Numbered from the stretch's first letter, positions 27,648-37,225 are shown. The stretch is 64,000 nt of DNA from Cyclobacteriaceae bacterium (GCA_016787725.1 JAEUTZ010000023.1:1-64000); one strand, 5' to 3'. Translations and numbers: made by a program. Notes: generated by a model not told the origin, from the sequence alone.

Positions 27648-28823
27648 ATGAAAAGGCATTTCAGACTGTTGGGATATCTAATTGGCTTTTTTCTTATCTG
27701 CGGTGGGTTAGTTCGCATATGGAATACATTTACTGCTTTTGCCAACCTTGAGGAAGCTGAAGGCGTGATCATTAACTTTCATACACATGAGGGTGATCCG
27801 GATATTTATCATCCGAATGTCTCCTTCCTGTATAGGGGAGACACATTACTTGTAGAGGGTACCAAAGATGAGGAAGGAGAATTTACCGGAAAGAGGGTAA
27901 CTGTAATTTTCCCGCCTGGCAAACCCGATGAGGCAAAAATAAAATCAGTACCCTGGTTTATTTCAGCGCTTTTAATTCTAGCAGGGATTTGGTGCGTTGG
28001 GCTTGTAGGCTTTATAAGCCTCCTGGAGCGAGAAAATGTACAGCGACAAATTTCAGAAAAGATATCGGCTCCAGAATATGAAAGTAAGATTCCGAAGTTG
28101 GTACTATTTGGGTTTTTAGCTGCGCTGTTAATAGGCCTTACTTATCACTTCACCGCAGAGAAAATAAAGAACCCGGGCAACAGCACTGAAATTGGAGGGT
28201 TGATTCTTCTGGGCTTTCTAGCCTTCATCTTCACAGCGGTTGTACTGCTAAATCTCTTCAGCTTGATTATTGAGTCGAAACTAATACCCGTTGACGCAGA
28301 ATTCAGCAAACTTCTAGGCCCTTTCAGGGAATTGTCTGCCTCGGGTGAAGTCACCTATTATTGGCGCATCCAATGCAAATGGCTCCACCCGGAGACTAAT
28401 CAGTGGATTACATTCACAAGTAGTCTAATTAGCGGAGTGGAATTATATTATCCACAACCCTTTATTCGAGTTGAGGCACACCGCAAAATGCCGGCAAAAT
28501 ATTATACGGTTAATCTTGCTTTAGTATCCAAAACGCCTGCCTCGGGTATAACCTTGCTGGATGCGGAAACCATGAGTCGATGGCGCGAAAAGGAAGCGCA
28601 ATGGAAAGAAGCTGTAAAGCGCAAATTTCAACGATCCCTACGTGCTAAAATTGGACGACTGTTAAATTGCCTGCTAAATTTTTTGAAACGTAATGAGAAA
28701 GCCGTCCGGGGTGTTAGCATTGTTTTGGTTCTGCTTGGAATTATTCACGTAGGTCGAGATCGGGAGGATCCATCTGAAAATGATATAAGTGACGATGATA
28801 ATGATACTGATACTGATGTATAA
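27648..28823 (+). CDS. DUF3592-type membrane protein
   Basis: A 391-residue protein. The first hydrophobic segment (about 8-30) is followed by an extracytoplasmic stretch with FHTHEGDPDIYHPNVSFLYRGD and VTVIFPPGKPDEAKI, the DUF3592 pattern, then segments at about 105-128, 146-168 and 178-206, and one near 350. The very acidic Asp-rich tail is unusual. Function unknown. The next gene, 14 bases away, has the same domain. Confidence 0.68.
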   Translation: MKRHFRLLGYLIGFFLICGGLVRIWNTFTAFANLEEAEGVIINFHTHEGDPDIYHPNVSFLYRGDTLLVEGTKDEEGEFTGKRVTVIFPPGKPDEAKIKSVPWFISALLILAGIWCVGLVGFISLLERENVQRQISEKISAPEYESKIPKLVLFGFLAALLIGLTYHFTAEKIKNPGNSTEIGGLILLGFLAFIFTAVVLLNLFSLIIESKLIPVDAEFSKLLGPFRELSASGEVTYYWRIQCKWLHPETNQWITFTSSLISGVELYYPQPFIRVEAHRKMPAKYYTVNLALVSKTPASGITLLDAETMSRWREKEAQWKEAVKRKFQRSLRAKIGRLLNCLLNFLKRNEKAVRGVSIVLVLLGIIHVGRDREDPSENDISDDDNDTDTDV

Positions 28824-28837
28824 TACGGCAAATTGTT

Positions 28838-29947
28838 ATGCCTGAGTACGTTTTTTGGTTAATTCCCTTTTGGGCCATTGGTATTTTACCGTACGCATGG
28901 TCTTTGCCCAAGCTCGTAGCATCGTTCAGGCGATCTTTCTGGAAAGTTGAGACCACTGTGATTTCCAAACATTATGATGAAGACAATCTTCCACACTTCA
29001 CATACACATTGGCTGGAGAAATACTGTCTTCCACGCATCTTTCAGACCTTTTTGCAGATGGTGATCAACTAACGTTTACCTATCCTAAAGGCAATCCTGA
29101 AAAAGCAGAGTTAAAGAACATGGGAAGTGATTGGGGATTTCCGCTGGCTATTTTCCTCTTCGGGTGCTTATGGTGTGGCATGCTTACCTGGATGACGGTA
29201 GATGAAATCGAAGCAGAACAAAGGAGAGAAGCGAAGCAATCATTAAAGATTATAGGGGAAAAATTGGTTTTACCTACTGAACAAGCTTCTGTGGTGGAAG
29301 AGCAAGGGGATAAAGATCATGCCATCTATTATCGGATAAAGGCATTCTCAAAGGATACAGCAAAAGGAGATACCAGCTTTTTCTATAGTCGATTTTTTAC
29401 TTTTGACCCATATGAGGAACTTGCCAAACTTACCGAGTTAACAATTTATGTAAGTCCATCTGATAAAAGTTTCTACTTGATGGAAGTACCTATTCAAGCT
29501 CCAAAAATAATCGTGAACCAAAAGGCAACGGAAGAAGAGTCAGTAGAAAAAAAAGGGTGGATATTGTTTCTGTTTGGCTTTGTGGTGTTGGCGGGCTCTG
29601 GTTATTTTATTTATCGCGAATATTATTTAGCAAAAAACGGTATGAAGGCGCGCGCCAGAGTGCTTCATCACGTATCCCATTACGAAGAACGATTTGGATA
29701 CCGCTATCATCCTTTTGTGCAGTTTTCTAAGCCCAATGGTGATCATGTTCGCATGGAACTTCCGGAGGGAAGCAATCCGCCTGCATATCAAGTCGGGGAT
29801 CTCATCACTGTCTTTTACGAAATGCTACCTACGGGTGAAATAAGTGAAATCAGTTCGCTTAATGTTGCTATAACCATAATGGTCTTTGGTTTTGCATTTG
29901 TGGGGGCTTTACTGATGATGGCAGGAGTATACTTCTTTCTCTTGTAA
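28838..29947 (+). CDS. DUF3592-type membrane protein
   Basis: A 369-residue protein similar in plan to the gene before it: N-terminal membrane helix, a DUF3592-like stretch (HYDEDNLPHFTYTLAGE, LTFTYPKGNPEKAEL), a second helix (about 105-125), a soluble region, then a helix at about 237-257 and a second DUF3592-like unit (GYRYHPFVQFSKPNGD, GDLITVFYE) before a C-terminal helix. Two DUF3592 units in one protein suggest internal duplication. Function unknown; convergent with pyrD. Confidence 0.68.
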   Translation: MPEYVFWLIPFWAIGILPYAWSLPKLVASFRRSFWKVETTVISKHYDEDNLPHFTYTLAGEILSSTHLSDLFADGDQLTFTYPKGNPEKAELKNMGSDWGFPLAIFLFGCLWCGMLTWMTVDEIEAEQRREAKQSLKIIGEKLVLPTEQASVVEEQGDKDHAIYYRIKAFSKDTAKGDTSFFYSRFFTFDPYEELAKLTELTIYVSPSDKSFYLMEVPIQAPKIIVNQKATEEESVEKKGWILFLFGFVVLAGSGYFIYREYYLAKNGMKARARVLHHVSHYEERFGYRYHPFVQFSKPNGDHVRMELPEGSNPPAYQVGDLITVFYEMLPTGEISEISSLNVAITIMVFGFAFVGALLMMAGVYFFLL

Positions 29948-30003
29948 AATGGTGTGAAAAAACAGATGGGATCTGTAGTGGGCAAAGGGATCGGCACTAC
30001 TAA

Positions 30004-31038
30004 TCAGGTGTTCGCAGCAATTTTCCGAATAATTCGCTTTACAAACCCCGGCCCTTCGTACACAAACCCGGTATAAACCTGAATCAGATTAGCTCCGGCT
30101 TTTATTTTTTCCAGCGCATCCTCTGCAGTCATAATACCCCCTACCCCAATAATGGGAAAGGCTGGACCCAATCTCGCCCGCAGAAATGAGATTACCTCGG
30201 TAGCCCGATTGGTCAGCGGTTTGCCACTGAGGCCTCCGTTTCCGATCGCTGTAATGCGGTCTGAACTAGTACGCAATCCTTCCCGTGCGATGGTCGTGTT
30301 GGTAGCAATGACACCGTCCGTTTTCGTCTCCTGAAGAATTTCTACCACGTCCAGCAATTGGGCCTCATTCAGATCAGGAGCAATTTTTAAAAGTACCGGC
30401 TTGGGAACGGGTTGCTTTTCATTCAGCGCGCGAACGCCATTCAATAACTGCTTCAACGGCTCTTTCTCCTGTAGCGCACGCAGGTTGGGGGTGTTGGGTG
30501 AGCTCACATTCACCACAAAGTAATCGACATACGGATACAACGCTTCAAAACAAATCTTGTAATCGTCCAGCGCTTGTTCGTTCGGTGTGATTTTATTCTT
30601 GCCAATGTTTCCCCCTACGATCACAGGAGATTTTCGTTGCTTCAACCGTGTCACCGCAGCCTCCACGCCCTCATTGTTGAATCCCATACGGTTAATCAAC
30701 GCCTGATCGGCCGGCAGGCGAAACAGTCTGGGTTTATCATTTCCGGGTTGTGCTCTCGGGGTGAGGGTTCCAATTTCAATAAAACCAAAGCCCAAAGTGG
30801 CCAGCTCATCAATTAATCGGGCATCTTTATCAAAACCGGCAGCCAGCCCCACCGGATTGGGAAACCGAATGCCAAACAAGGTTTGCTCAAGTTGTTTATC
30901 CGATACCGAATAACAACGTCTTAACAACGTAGCAACACCCGGCAGATAGTTTACGAGTTTTAAAAGCCGAAAAGTAAGGTGGTGAATGAATTCAGGCGGG
31001 AAGAGAAAGAGGATAGGCCTGATTAAAAATCGATACAT
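30004..31038 (-). CDS. pyrD: Dihydroorotate dehydrogenase (quinone), class 2
   Basis: A 344-residue flavoenzyme that oxidises dihydroorotate to orotate in pyrimidine synthesis and passes electrons to quinone at the inner membrane. I start it at the ATG at 31038 ([16 protein letters not shown]), which gives the N-terminal membrane-binding helices of class 2; the longer frame from 31161 lies within the upstream DUF4136 gene. Motifs: [18 protein letters not shown], the catalytic serine in [12 protein letters not shown], and the phosphate-binding IGVGGI near the end. It starts 2 bases after the DUF4136 stop. Confidence 0.95.
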   Translation of the reverse strand: MYRFLIRPILFLFPPEFIHHLTFRLLKLVNYLPGVATLLRRCYSVSDKQLEQTLFGIRFPNPVGLAAGFDKDARLIDELATLGFGFIEIGTLTPRAQPGNDKPRLFRLPADQALINRMGFNNEGVEAAVTRLKQRKSPVIVGGNIGKNKITPNEQALDDYKICFEALYPYVDYFVVNVSSPNTPNLRALQEKEPLKQLLNGVRALNEKQPVPKPVLLKIAPDLNEAQLLDVVEILQETKTDGVIATNTTIAREGLRTSSDRITAIGNGGLSGKPLTNRATEVISFLRARLGPAFPIIGVGGIMTAEDALEKIKAGANLIQVYTGFVYEGPGFVKRIIRKIAANT

Positions 31039-31040
31039 TA

Positions 31041-31565
31041 TTACTTCTTCTTTTTCTGCTTGACCGGTTTGGCGAACTTTTGAAATCCCTTTTGCACAAT
31101 GGTTTGAATCAGTAACTCGCCTTCCGTGGCGGTCATATTGGTCGTGGCATTCACCCGCCACACCATGAGGTTCTGCCGGTCGTTCAGATCGATAATGAGA
31201 CTTCCCTGAGTGTAGTCATTCATGTAGGTACGCTCGGTGGATCCCGGAGTGAGCCCCATCGGGCCGAGGTTTCCGGCATCGCTGCGCGCAAGGGTTCCCA
31301 CGGCATACGATACGATCAAATCTGCCGCAGAGTCGACCTGCTTTAATCCTTTCAATTCAAGTTCTTTGGCAACCGCATTTCGAACCCAGCCATGAACCGT
31401 CTGATCACTCACTTGCCGCTGATCCTTCGGTGTGATTACTTCGCCCTCACCAAACCGAAACGTTTTGTATTGTGTGAAGTCGTGGTTCTTATCATACTCC
31501 ACCTTAATGTCCTGTGCAAATACGGCACCGGAACAAAACAGGAAAAAAATGAATACCCGGTTCAT
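31041..31565 (-). CDS. DUF4136 secreted protein
   Basis: A 174-residue protein with a signal peptide (cleaved after VFAQ, about residue 18), then the DUF4136 pattern: [24 protein letters not shown] and a terminal beta region with [20 protein letters not shown] Lys-rich tail (KQKKKK) ends it. The family's function is unknown and members are usually lipoproteins or periplasmic. It precedes pyrD by 2 bases, so both are probably on one transcript. Confidence 0.82.
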   Translation of the reverse strand: MNRVFIFFLFCSGAVFAQDIKVEYDKNHDFTQYKTFRFGEGEVITPKDQRQVSDQTVHGWVRNAVAKELELKGLKQVDSAADLIVSYAVGTLARSDAGNLGPMGLTPGSTERTYMNDYTQGSLIIDLNDRQNLMVWRVNATTNMTATEGELLIQTIVQKGFQKFAKPVKQKKKK

Positions 31566-31586
31566 GCCTCAAAGGTAAACAATTTC

Positions 31587-32489
31587 TTAGCTGCGGGGGT
31601 GAAATTCCTGGATAACCTGCCGCAGGTAATCGCGGTCGAGATGGGTATAAATTTCGGTGGTAGTGATTGATTCATGGCCTAGCATTTCCTGCACGGCCCG
31701 CAGATCGGCCCCGCCTTCAATCAAATGCGTAGCAAACGAATGCCGGAAGGTATGCGGACTGATAACTTTCCTTAACCCGATGGCGGCCGCCAGGCTTTTG
31801 ATGAACAGGAACACCATCACCCGCGTGAGCTTCTTTCCTCTGCGATTCAAAAATACGTGGCTTTCAAAACCCTTCTGAACAGGAACGTGTATTCGAATTT
31901 CATTCAGGTAGATTTTCAAATACTTCATGGCATCTTTCCCAATGGGTACCAGACGTTCTTTATTGCCTTTGCCAACCACGCGTAAAAAACCGGCATCGAA
32001 ATACACCTGGCCGATTTTCAATTCCACCAGTTCCGAAACCCGCAGGCCGGAACTGTATAAAATCTCAAGTATGGCCCGGTTGCGGCCGCCTTCCGGCTTG
32101 CTAAGATCGATGGCTTCCAGCAGGGCCACTATTTCATCATAGTCTAGGGTGTCGGGAAGCTTTCGACCTAACTTGGGTCCCTCAATGAGGCTGGTAGGAT
32201 CCTTTTCAATCAACTCTTCAAACAGAAGATATTTATAGAATGCTTTTATACCCGAGAGAATGCGCGCCTGGCTGAAGGCACTCATCCCCAACTCGTTGAT
32301 GTACTGAAGAAAGCCTTGCAGATGTTTGGCCGTAATGACCAATGGGCTGATCCCTTTAAACTTCATTTCAATGAACTGCGCCAGTTTCTCCACATCGCGC
32401 ACGTAGGCTTCGATGGAATTGACAGAAAGTGAACGCTCCAGCTTGAGGTAACTGCCAAAGTGCTTGATGTGCGTTTCCCAGTTTTTCAT
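31587..32489 (-). CDS. xerD: Site-specific tyrosine recombinase XerD
   Basis: A 300-residue recombinase that resolves chromosome dimers at dif with its XerC partner and FtsK. I use the ATG at 32489 (MKNWETHIKHF) rather than the longer frame from 32531. The N-terminal SAM-like DNA-binding domain covers about 1-95, with the catalytic domain after it. Catalytic residues are Arg in SSGLRVSELVEL, HTFRHSFATHLIEGGA, LGHESI, and the nucleophile Tyr281 (TTEIYTH). Full length for the family and next to housekeeping genes, so it is the chromosomal copy rather than a mobile integrase. Confidence 0.9.
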   Translation of the reverse strand: MKNWETHIKHFGSYLKLERSLSVNSIEAYVRDVEKLAQFIEMKFKGISPLVITAKHLQGFLQYINELGMSAFSQARILSGIKAFYKYLLFEELIEKDPTSLIEGPKLGRKLPDTLDYDEIVALLEAIDLSKPEGGRNRAILEILYSSGLRVSELVELKIGQVYFDAGFLRVVGKGNKERLVPIGKDAMKYLKIYLNEIRIHVPVQKGFESHVFLNRRGKKLTRVMVFLFIKSLAAAIGLRKVISPHTFRHSFATHLIEGGADLRAVQEMLGHESITTTEIYTHLDRDYLRQVIQEFHPRS

Positions 32490-32550
32490 GAAGGGTTGCC
32501 TGAACGGGTTCAGGTGTCTGCAAATGTGCAAATTATTTTAACTTCGAGGC

Positions 32551-32973
32551 ATGAAGATCCAGATCATCAACGGACCCAACCTGAACCTGCTGGGCACCCG
32601 CGAACCCCAAACGTATGGCACGCAGTCGTTTGAAGCGTTTTTTGAAAAATTGAAAAACCGATTTCCTCAAGCCGAACTAAGTTCCTATCAGTCGAATGTG
32701 GAAGGAGAATTGATCAATAAACTACATGCCGTTGGATTTTCGTATGAAGGAATTGTACTAAATGCCGGAGCCTACACCCATACCTCCGTAGCCATTCACG
32801 ATGCCATTGCCGCCATCAAAACCCCGGTGGTGGAGGTTCACATCTCCAACGTGTATGCCCGCGAAGAATTCCGGCACAAAAGTCTGATTACTTCCAAATG
32901 CGCAGGATTAATTACCGGATTTGGCATGGAAGGATACGCCCTGGCGATACAGTATCTCCTCACCCGGTATTAA
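32551..32973 (+). CDS. aroQ: 3-dehydroquinate dehydratase, type II
   Basis: A 140-residue enzyme of the shikimate pathway converting 3-dehydroquinate to 3-dehydroshikimate. The family start INGPNLNLLGTREPQTYG contains the catalytic Tyr22 and flexible-loop Arg17; LNAGAYTHTSVAIHDA and VEVHISNVYAREEFRHKS carry the substrate Asn and catalytic His. Length is normal. It is divergent from xerD, with about 60 bases between them, and its stop is only 3 bases from the stop of the convergent GH43 gene. Confidence 0.95.
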   Translation: MKIQIINGPNLNLLGTREPQTYGTQSFEAFFEKLKNRFPQAELSSYQSNVEGELINKLHAVGFSYEGIVLNAGAYTHTSVAIHDAIAAIKTPVVEVHISNVYAREEFRHKSLITSKCAGLITGFGMEGYALAIQYLLTRY

Positions 32974-32976
32974 TTT

Positions 32977-34716
32977 CTATTGAACAGTAAGTGTATTTGA
33001 TTTTATACTAGTGCCATTTTCATTCACGGCCTCAATGGTAAAATAATAGGTCTTCATCCGGTCCATGGTTTTAAGCCAGTATTCGTTGTTTCCATGAACC
33101 ATAATGCAGGTATAGAGTTTATCCGGAGCAACTCCATAATATATATTGTAGGCATAGGCATTTTCTACAGGCCGCCACTTCAAAAAAGCACTGCGCTTAT
33201 CTTTTTCGGTACGCAATACAATAAAATCCCTGACCGCATCGGGCTCTGATCCGGGGCCAGTACCGAAAACACGCAACCCGCTCACCGCAAACTTGCCGGT
33301 TGGCATGTGTACATTTTCCAATTTAATGTAACGGGCCTCCACCGGTTTGGATAACTCTACATACTCATGCGGAACATCTGTCTTGTTGTTGCTCTTGTCC
33401 ACCAGCACCGTCCATTTCTTCCCATCCACAGAAGAATACAGTTTGTATTGATGAAATTGATCGGTTCGCTTGCCCAACCGGTTGGTGTCCACATCCTGAT
33501 CGGCATAGTTGACCTGAACCGCTTGCACGGTACTGACAATCCCCAAGTCACTTTGTATCCACTCCCCCGGGTTTCCGGTGGCTGCACTCCAATAGGTTTT
33601 CAGATCTTCATCCACCGCTTTGTTGGCTGTGTAACCACCCAACATGGAGGATACCTGAACCGGCTTATCATAATTCAATAACATCCACCCCGTGAACGCC
33701 CCTGGAGTTTCGGTACCCGGCAAGTAATGCGGGTAATCGCCAAAGGCTGTGTTGCACCACATCACATCATCGTTGTCAAAACCAGCGGGCCAGATTCCCA
33801 ACCTGCGCTCGAAGGTATTTTTAACCGAAAGCATGATTGTGCTTACATGCCAATAGTGTTTTTGGTTATCCTGAAACGTTGCGCCATGGCCGGCCCCGCG
33901 CGCAAACCCACCCAACTTCATGCTCAACGGATCCGACTGCGGAGTAAACGGCCCCAAGGGAGTAGTGCCCACAACAACCCCATCGGAATAGCCGCTGAAC
34001 TCCGTGCCCGGTGCACCATATTGCAGATAATATTTGCCGTTGTGCTTAGTTACATGAGCCCCTTCAATGAAGGGATCCAAAAACGTGTTATCCATGTGCT
34101 CGCCAAAGCGCTGCCACCCGTACCGGTCGGGCTCCAATAAATACATTTCCTTTCTTGTACCGAGCGGTTGTAGCGTTTTGCGATTCAACTCCACGCCATA
34201 CAAAGGAAACTTATTACTGCTGCCGTTATACATATAAAGTCGTCCATCGGTATCGGTAAAGAAATCGGGATCCCACCCACCGATGTCAAACTTTTCAACA
34301 AGCTTACTCCATTCATTTCCTTTCGGATTCGTGCTCATCCAAATGCTGAAATCGCGGGCATAGGTAGAGCCCATCACCAACACCGTATCGCCAATAATGC
34401 CGACAGCCGGGGCACACAGTTCGTCATACACTTTATTCCACGGATTGAGAAACAACCTGGAATAGAATTTCCAGTTCAACAGATCACTGCTCATCCAATA
34501 GCCCCACTGGTTCGTGCTGAATAAAAGATAGTCTCCTTTGTAGTTAACAATTACCGGATCGGCTGTGGCCCGATGACGACCCCACTCGCTGAAATTGGGA
34601 ATGGGCGTATATCCGTAGTCGAGGTTGATGGGATTGCAGTACGTTTTCTGTTGCGCCAGACCTTCGAGTGTGCAAAGCAATAAAAGCAGGGTAGAAAGGA
34701 AATAGTTTGTACGCAT
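32977..34716 (-). CDS. GH43 family glycoside hydrolase with F5/8-type C domain
   Basis: A 579-residue secreted enzyme. Order: signal peptide (to about 21), five-bladed propeller of GH43 (about 25-330), a discoidin/F5-8C carbohydrate-binding domain (about 345-490, DLGIVSTVQAVQVNYADQD), and a fibronectin III-like end (about 495-579). The expected acid residues can be seen: Asp in TADPVIVNY, Asp in GGWDPDFFTD, and the general-acid Glu in DPFIEGAHV. Substrates of the family are arabinans, xylans or galactans; which applies here is unknown. No polysaccharide utilisation locus surrounds it. Confidence 0.87.
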   Translation of the reverse strand: MRTNYFLSTLLLLLCTLEGLAQQKTYCNPINLDYGYTPIPNFSEWGRHRATADPVIVNYKGDYLLFSTNQWGYWMSSDLLNWKFYSRLFLNPWNKVYDELCAPAVGIIGDTVLVMGSTYARDFSIWMSTNPKGNEWSKLVEKFDIGGWDPDFFTDTDGRLYMYNGSSNKFPLYGVELNRKTLQPLGTRKEMYLLEPDRYGWQRFGEHMDNTFLDPFIEGAHVTKHNGKYYLQYGAPGTEFSGYSDGVVVGTTPLGPFTPQSDPLSMKLGGFARGAGHGATFQDNQKHYWHVSTIMLSVKNTFERRLGIWPAGFDNDDVMWCNTAFGDYPHYLPGTETPGAFTGWMLLNYDKPVQVSSMLGGYTANKAVDEDLKTYWSAATGNPGEWIQSDLGIVSTVQAVQVNYADQDVDTNRLGKRTDQFHQYKLYSSVDGKKWTVLVDKSNNKTDVPHEYVELSKPVEARYIKLENVHMPTGKFAVSGLRVFGTGPGSEPDAVRDFIVLRTEKDKRSAFLKWRPVENAYAYNIYYGVAPDKLYTCIMVHGNNEYWLKTMDRMKTYYFTIEAVNENGTSIKSNTLTVQ

Positions 34717-34729
34717 AGAAATAGATTAA

Positions 34730-34771
34730 AAAACGAAAATGCCTGTCCGGTTAAGAGTTCACCAGACAGGC
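34730..34771 (-). terminator. Intrinsic terminator
   Basis: On the minus strand a stem of 11 base pairs with one G-T wobble (GCCTGTCTGGT at 34771-34761 with 34751-34741) is followed by ATTTTCGTTTTTT. It ends the transcript of the gene at 34791-35258 before the GH43 gene. Confidence 0.8.
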
Positions 34772-34790
34772 AAGGTACACGAAAGCAACA

Positions 34791-35258
34791 TTATTTAGGT
34801 CCATCCACCGTGCTGCTGCCCGGCTGACTGGTTTTTGGCAGCCAACTGCCTTCAAATTTGAATTTTATCTTACCCACATAGTCGCTGCAATAATACGCCA
34901 CCCGATCCAGTGTGGCATTCACTTCATTCTGATCAAGGTCGGCCGCTTCCCGCAACATCATCACATACGTCCATTCATTCTTCTTGCAAATCCAGGAACC
35001 ATACAAGGTGTGATTAATCTCCAGCAGATTCTGGAAAAAGGCTTCCTTGTTTTTGTCAGGCACCTCTACCAGGGGGCTCATGACCTGGAAATACCAGCGC
35101 TCCGGATTATTTTGAAAATTGAAAACATCAATCCAGATGGTGGCGCCCTTATAAATGAGCGACCACTGACCCGGCTTTTGGCCACGGCAGGCAACCGGAT
35201 CAACTTTTAAGCCGGCAATACTAGCTTCAACTAGGGCGGACGTTTGATTCAGATCCAT
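34791..35258 (-). CDS. Hypothetical YbjN/secretion-chaperone-like protein
   Basis: A 155-residue cytoplasmic protein. The pattern of a central beta-sheet with IWIDVFNFQNNPERWYFQVMSPLVEVP followed by NLLEINHTLYGSWICKKNEWTYVMMLREA resembles the YbjN / type III secretion chaperone fold. That is a weak fold-level match, not a confident family call. It ends in a short Ser/Pro-rich tail. No signal or membrane segment. It has its own terminator. Confidence 0.7.
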   Translation of the reverse strand: MDLNQTSALVEASIAGLKVDPVACRGQKPGQWSLIYKGATIWIDVFNFQNNPERWYFQVMSPLVEVPDKNKEAFFQNLLEINHTLYGSWICKKNEWTYVMMLREAADLDQNEVNATLDRVAYYCSDYVGKIKFKFEGSWLPKTSQPGSSTVDGPK

Positions 35259-35333
35259 ATTGTTGGGATTTGGTTGTGAGATTAGGACAGGTGTCGAAAA
35301 TAAAGAATTGAGAAATTTCTTCCAATGGAAATT

Positions 35334-36221
35334 TCATCTCTCTGAGTACCACTCACCACCGGGCGTGCTATGCATAAAATTGAGAATGGCCTCCGCAACG
35401 ACCTCGGGTTGTTCTTCCTGTGGAAAATGACCGGCTGTCTCCACTCTGATAACCTCCGCTTGTGGAAACCCTGATTGAAATTTTTGAAGATTACCTGGTT
35501 TGATCACCGGATCCTTCATTCCCCAGATTAATAACATCGGTTTGGATGCCAGGATCGCTCGTCTGGACCAAAGGCTTTCAAACCAATCCTGATCATGAAT
35601 CAGGGATTTCAAAAACCCGAGAGTACCATGGCGTTCACTTCGCTTTGAGAATGGTTTTGTGTACTGCAAAAGGAGTTTCTTCGAGAGCTTGTGATCTCCA
35701 AAAGAACCGGGAAGAATAAAGCGAGCTGAAAAATTCAATGAATATAACCAGTGCATAATCGGGCATTTCAAAATTCGTCTCAATTTGATAAACTCCGGGT
35801 CCGACTCACTACTCCACAGCCAGGAATTCAGGATCACAATCCGTTGAATAAGATGCGGATATTGCATGGCTACCTGCATGCCAATCGGGCCGCCAAAATC
35901 ATGCAGAATAAGGGTAAGATTGGAGAGTTGGAGGTCCACAATAAATTTTGCCAGGGTAGCTGCGTGCTGCCGGGTAGTGTAATCGTACTGCTCAGGTTTA
36001 TCCGACAATCCAAAACCAATGTGGTCAATGGCCAGGCAGCGAAAATCAGGCTTCAGACGCTTAATAACATTGCGAAAATCAAAACTCCAGGAAGGCGTGC
36101 CGTGCGCGAATAAGATCGGTTCACCCTTCCCTTCATCCAAGTAATGTAGCGAATGACCGTTTATTGCATAATAATTCGAGTGAAAGGGGTATTCATTACG
36201 ATCCAGCCAGGCGAGTTGCAT
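35334..36221 (-). CDS. Alpha/beta hydrolase, haloalkane-dehalogenase-like
   Basis: A 295-residue alpha/beta hydrolase. HGTPSWSFDFR forms the oxyanion region and LILHDFGGPIG puts an aspartate nucleophile (Asp108) at the elbow, with GMKDPVIKP for the acid and TAGHFPQEE for the histidine. An Asp nucleophile excludes esterases and points to haloalkane dehalogenase or epoxide hydrolase. The usual halide-stabilising Asn of HGNP is Thr here, whereas the Trp after the nucleophile is Phe; so activity on halides is uncertain. A cap domain is inserted at about residues 130-215. Confidence 0.8.
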   Translation of the reverse strand: MQLAWLDRNEYPFHSNYYAINGHSLHYLDEGKGEPILFAHGTPSWSFDFRNVIKRLKPDFRCLAIDHIGFGLSDKPEQYDYTTRQHAATLAKFIVDLQLSNLTLILHDFGGPIGMQVAMQYPHLIQRIVILNSWLWSSESDPEFIKLRRILKCPIMHWLYSLNFSARFILPGSFGDHKLSKKLLLQYTKPFSKRSERHGTLGFLKSLIHDQDWFESLWSRRAILASKPMLLIWGMKDPVIKPGNLQKFQSGFPQAEVIRVETAGHFPQEEQPEVVAEAILNFMHSTPGGEWYSER

Positions 36222-36282
36222 TGTATTTTCTTTTCACCAAAATTGAGCGACTAAAAAAAATTCAATCTTGGTGCAGACCAAC

Positions 36283-36849
36283 CTAAATGCGGACGGAATT
36301 GAAGAGTTTGCTGAAATTAGTGGGGTCAATGCCCAGATAGGAGGCGAGGTATTTGTGTGGAACTTCCTTGAGCAAGTGTGGGCTTCGTTTACAAAAAGCT
36401 TTGAATCGCTCTTCCATGGTTAAGCTGTGCAATTCAACATGGCGGGTTATTATGCCGGCCAGAATTTTCTCGGTCATCCTGCGAAACAATCGCTCCAGGG
36501 CAGGCGACTGATCAAAGAGTGTTTGCAAGTCCACATACGTGAGGGAATCAACTTCACTGGCAGTAATCGCCACCAGCCGGAAATGGGAGGGTGTTTGAAA
36601 GGAAAATGAATCCGGAATAGCACAGAGATCCGGGCACTGGGTAAATGCCATTACATAGTCCTTCTCTAATGAATTGAAATAGGCCATTTGAATACCGCTT
36701 TTAATAAAATAGAGTTCGCGTTGAACCGCCCCCACCTCGACAAGAGGGGCACCCTTTTTAAAAGACTTTGGCTTTAGTTTTTTAATCAGTAAGTGTAAAT
36801 CATTCTCAGGCAACGATCGGAAAAGGACTAAATGCACAGCAGGGCCCAC
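36283..36849 (-). CDS. Crp/Fnr-family transcriptional regulator
   Basis: A 188-residue protein with an N-terminal cyclic-nucleotide-binding-like beta-barrel (about 20-110) and a C-terminal winged helix (ERFKAFCKRSPHLLKEVPHKYLASYLGIDPTNFSKL). The start is a GTG at 36849, immediately next to the stop of the VOC gene; no better start is visible. The phosphate-binding cassette of cAMP-binding members is not present, as in many Bacteroidota members, so it may sense something else or nothing. Lies directly after the VOC gene. Confidence 0.83.
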   Translation of the reverse strand: MGPAVHLVLFRSLPENDLHLLIKKLKPKSFKKGAPLVEVGAVQRELYFIKSGIQMAYFNSLEKDYVMAFTQCPDLCAIPDSFSFQTPSHFRLVAITASEVDSLTYVDLQTLFDQSPALERLFRRMTEKILAGIITRHVELHSLTMEERFKAFCKRSPHLLKEVPHKYLASYLGIDPTNFSKLFNSVRI

Positions 36850-37215
36850 CTACTCCTCAACTTTAAAATCCGGGTTATAGATTAACCCAATACAGTTTCC
36901 CCAGGGATCTTTCACGGTAGCCACCTCAATTTCGCCACCCACATTATGTGGGGCTTCATGCCCGGTAGCACCAGCCTGTACCAACCGGTTGTATTCCTTT
37001 TGAATATCAGTAACACCCCAATAGGCGATTACATGATCACCACGATTCCCGCTCTCACCTTCCTCCGGAAGGAGCCCTAACTCATAGCCGCCAATATTAA
37101 AGCCTACATAAAACGGCTCGTCAAAGTAGGGACCCACCTTGAACGCTTTTTCATACCAGGCTTTGGCGCGCGGAAGGTCGGGTACTTTGTAAATGGTGGT
37201 TCGTAGTCCTAGCAT
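36850..37215 (-). CDS. VOC-family (glyoxalase-fold) protein
   Basis: A 121-residue vicinal-oxygen-chelate protein: DLPRAKAWYEKAF, GFNIGGYELGLLPEE and VATVKDPWGNCIGLIYNP are the paired beta-alpha-beta-beta-beta motifs. The metal ligand His is not obvious at the first site, although the C-terminal Glu-type position (DPWGN) is. Substrate unknown. The Crp-type gene follows without a gap; the DinB-type gene lies 11 bases upstream. Confidence 0.85.
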   Translation of the reverse strand: MLGLRTTIYKVPDLPRAKAWYEKAFKVGPYFDEPFYVGFNIGGYELGLLPEEGESGNRGDHVIAYWGVTDIQKEYNRLVQAGATGHEAPHNVGGEIEVATVKDPWGNCIGLIYNPDFKVEE

Positions 37216-37225
37216 AATTATGTTT

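Noticed and set aside
29970-30000. GTAGTG/CACTAC inverted repeat between convergent genes as a terminator
   Set aside because: Short stem with a long loop and no T-run on either strand.
31039-31161. Longer pyrD start
   Set aside because: It would add 41 residues inside the DUF4136 gene; the ATG at 31038 gives the normal class 2 N-terminus.
31587-32489. xerD as a mobile-element integrase
   Set aside because: It lies among housekeeping genes, has full XerD features and no mobile flanks.
32490-32531. Longer xerD start
   Set aside because: The extra 14 residues have no counterpart in the family and reach into the divergent aroQ promoter region.
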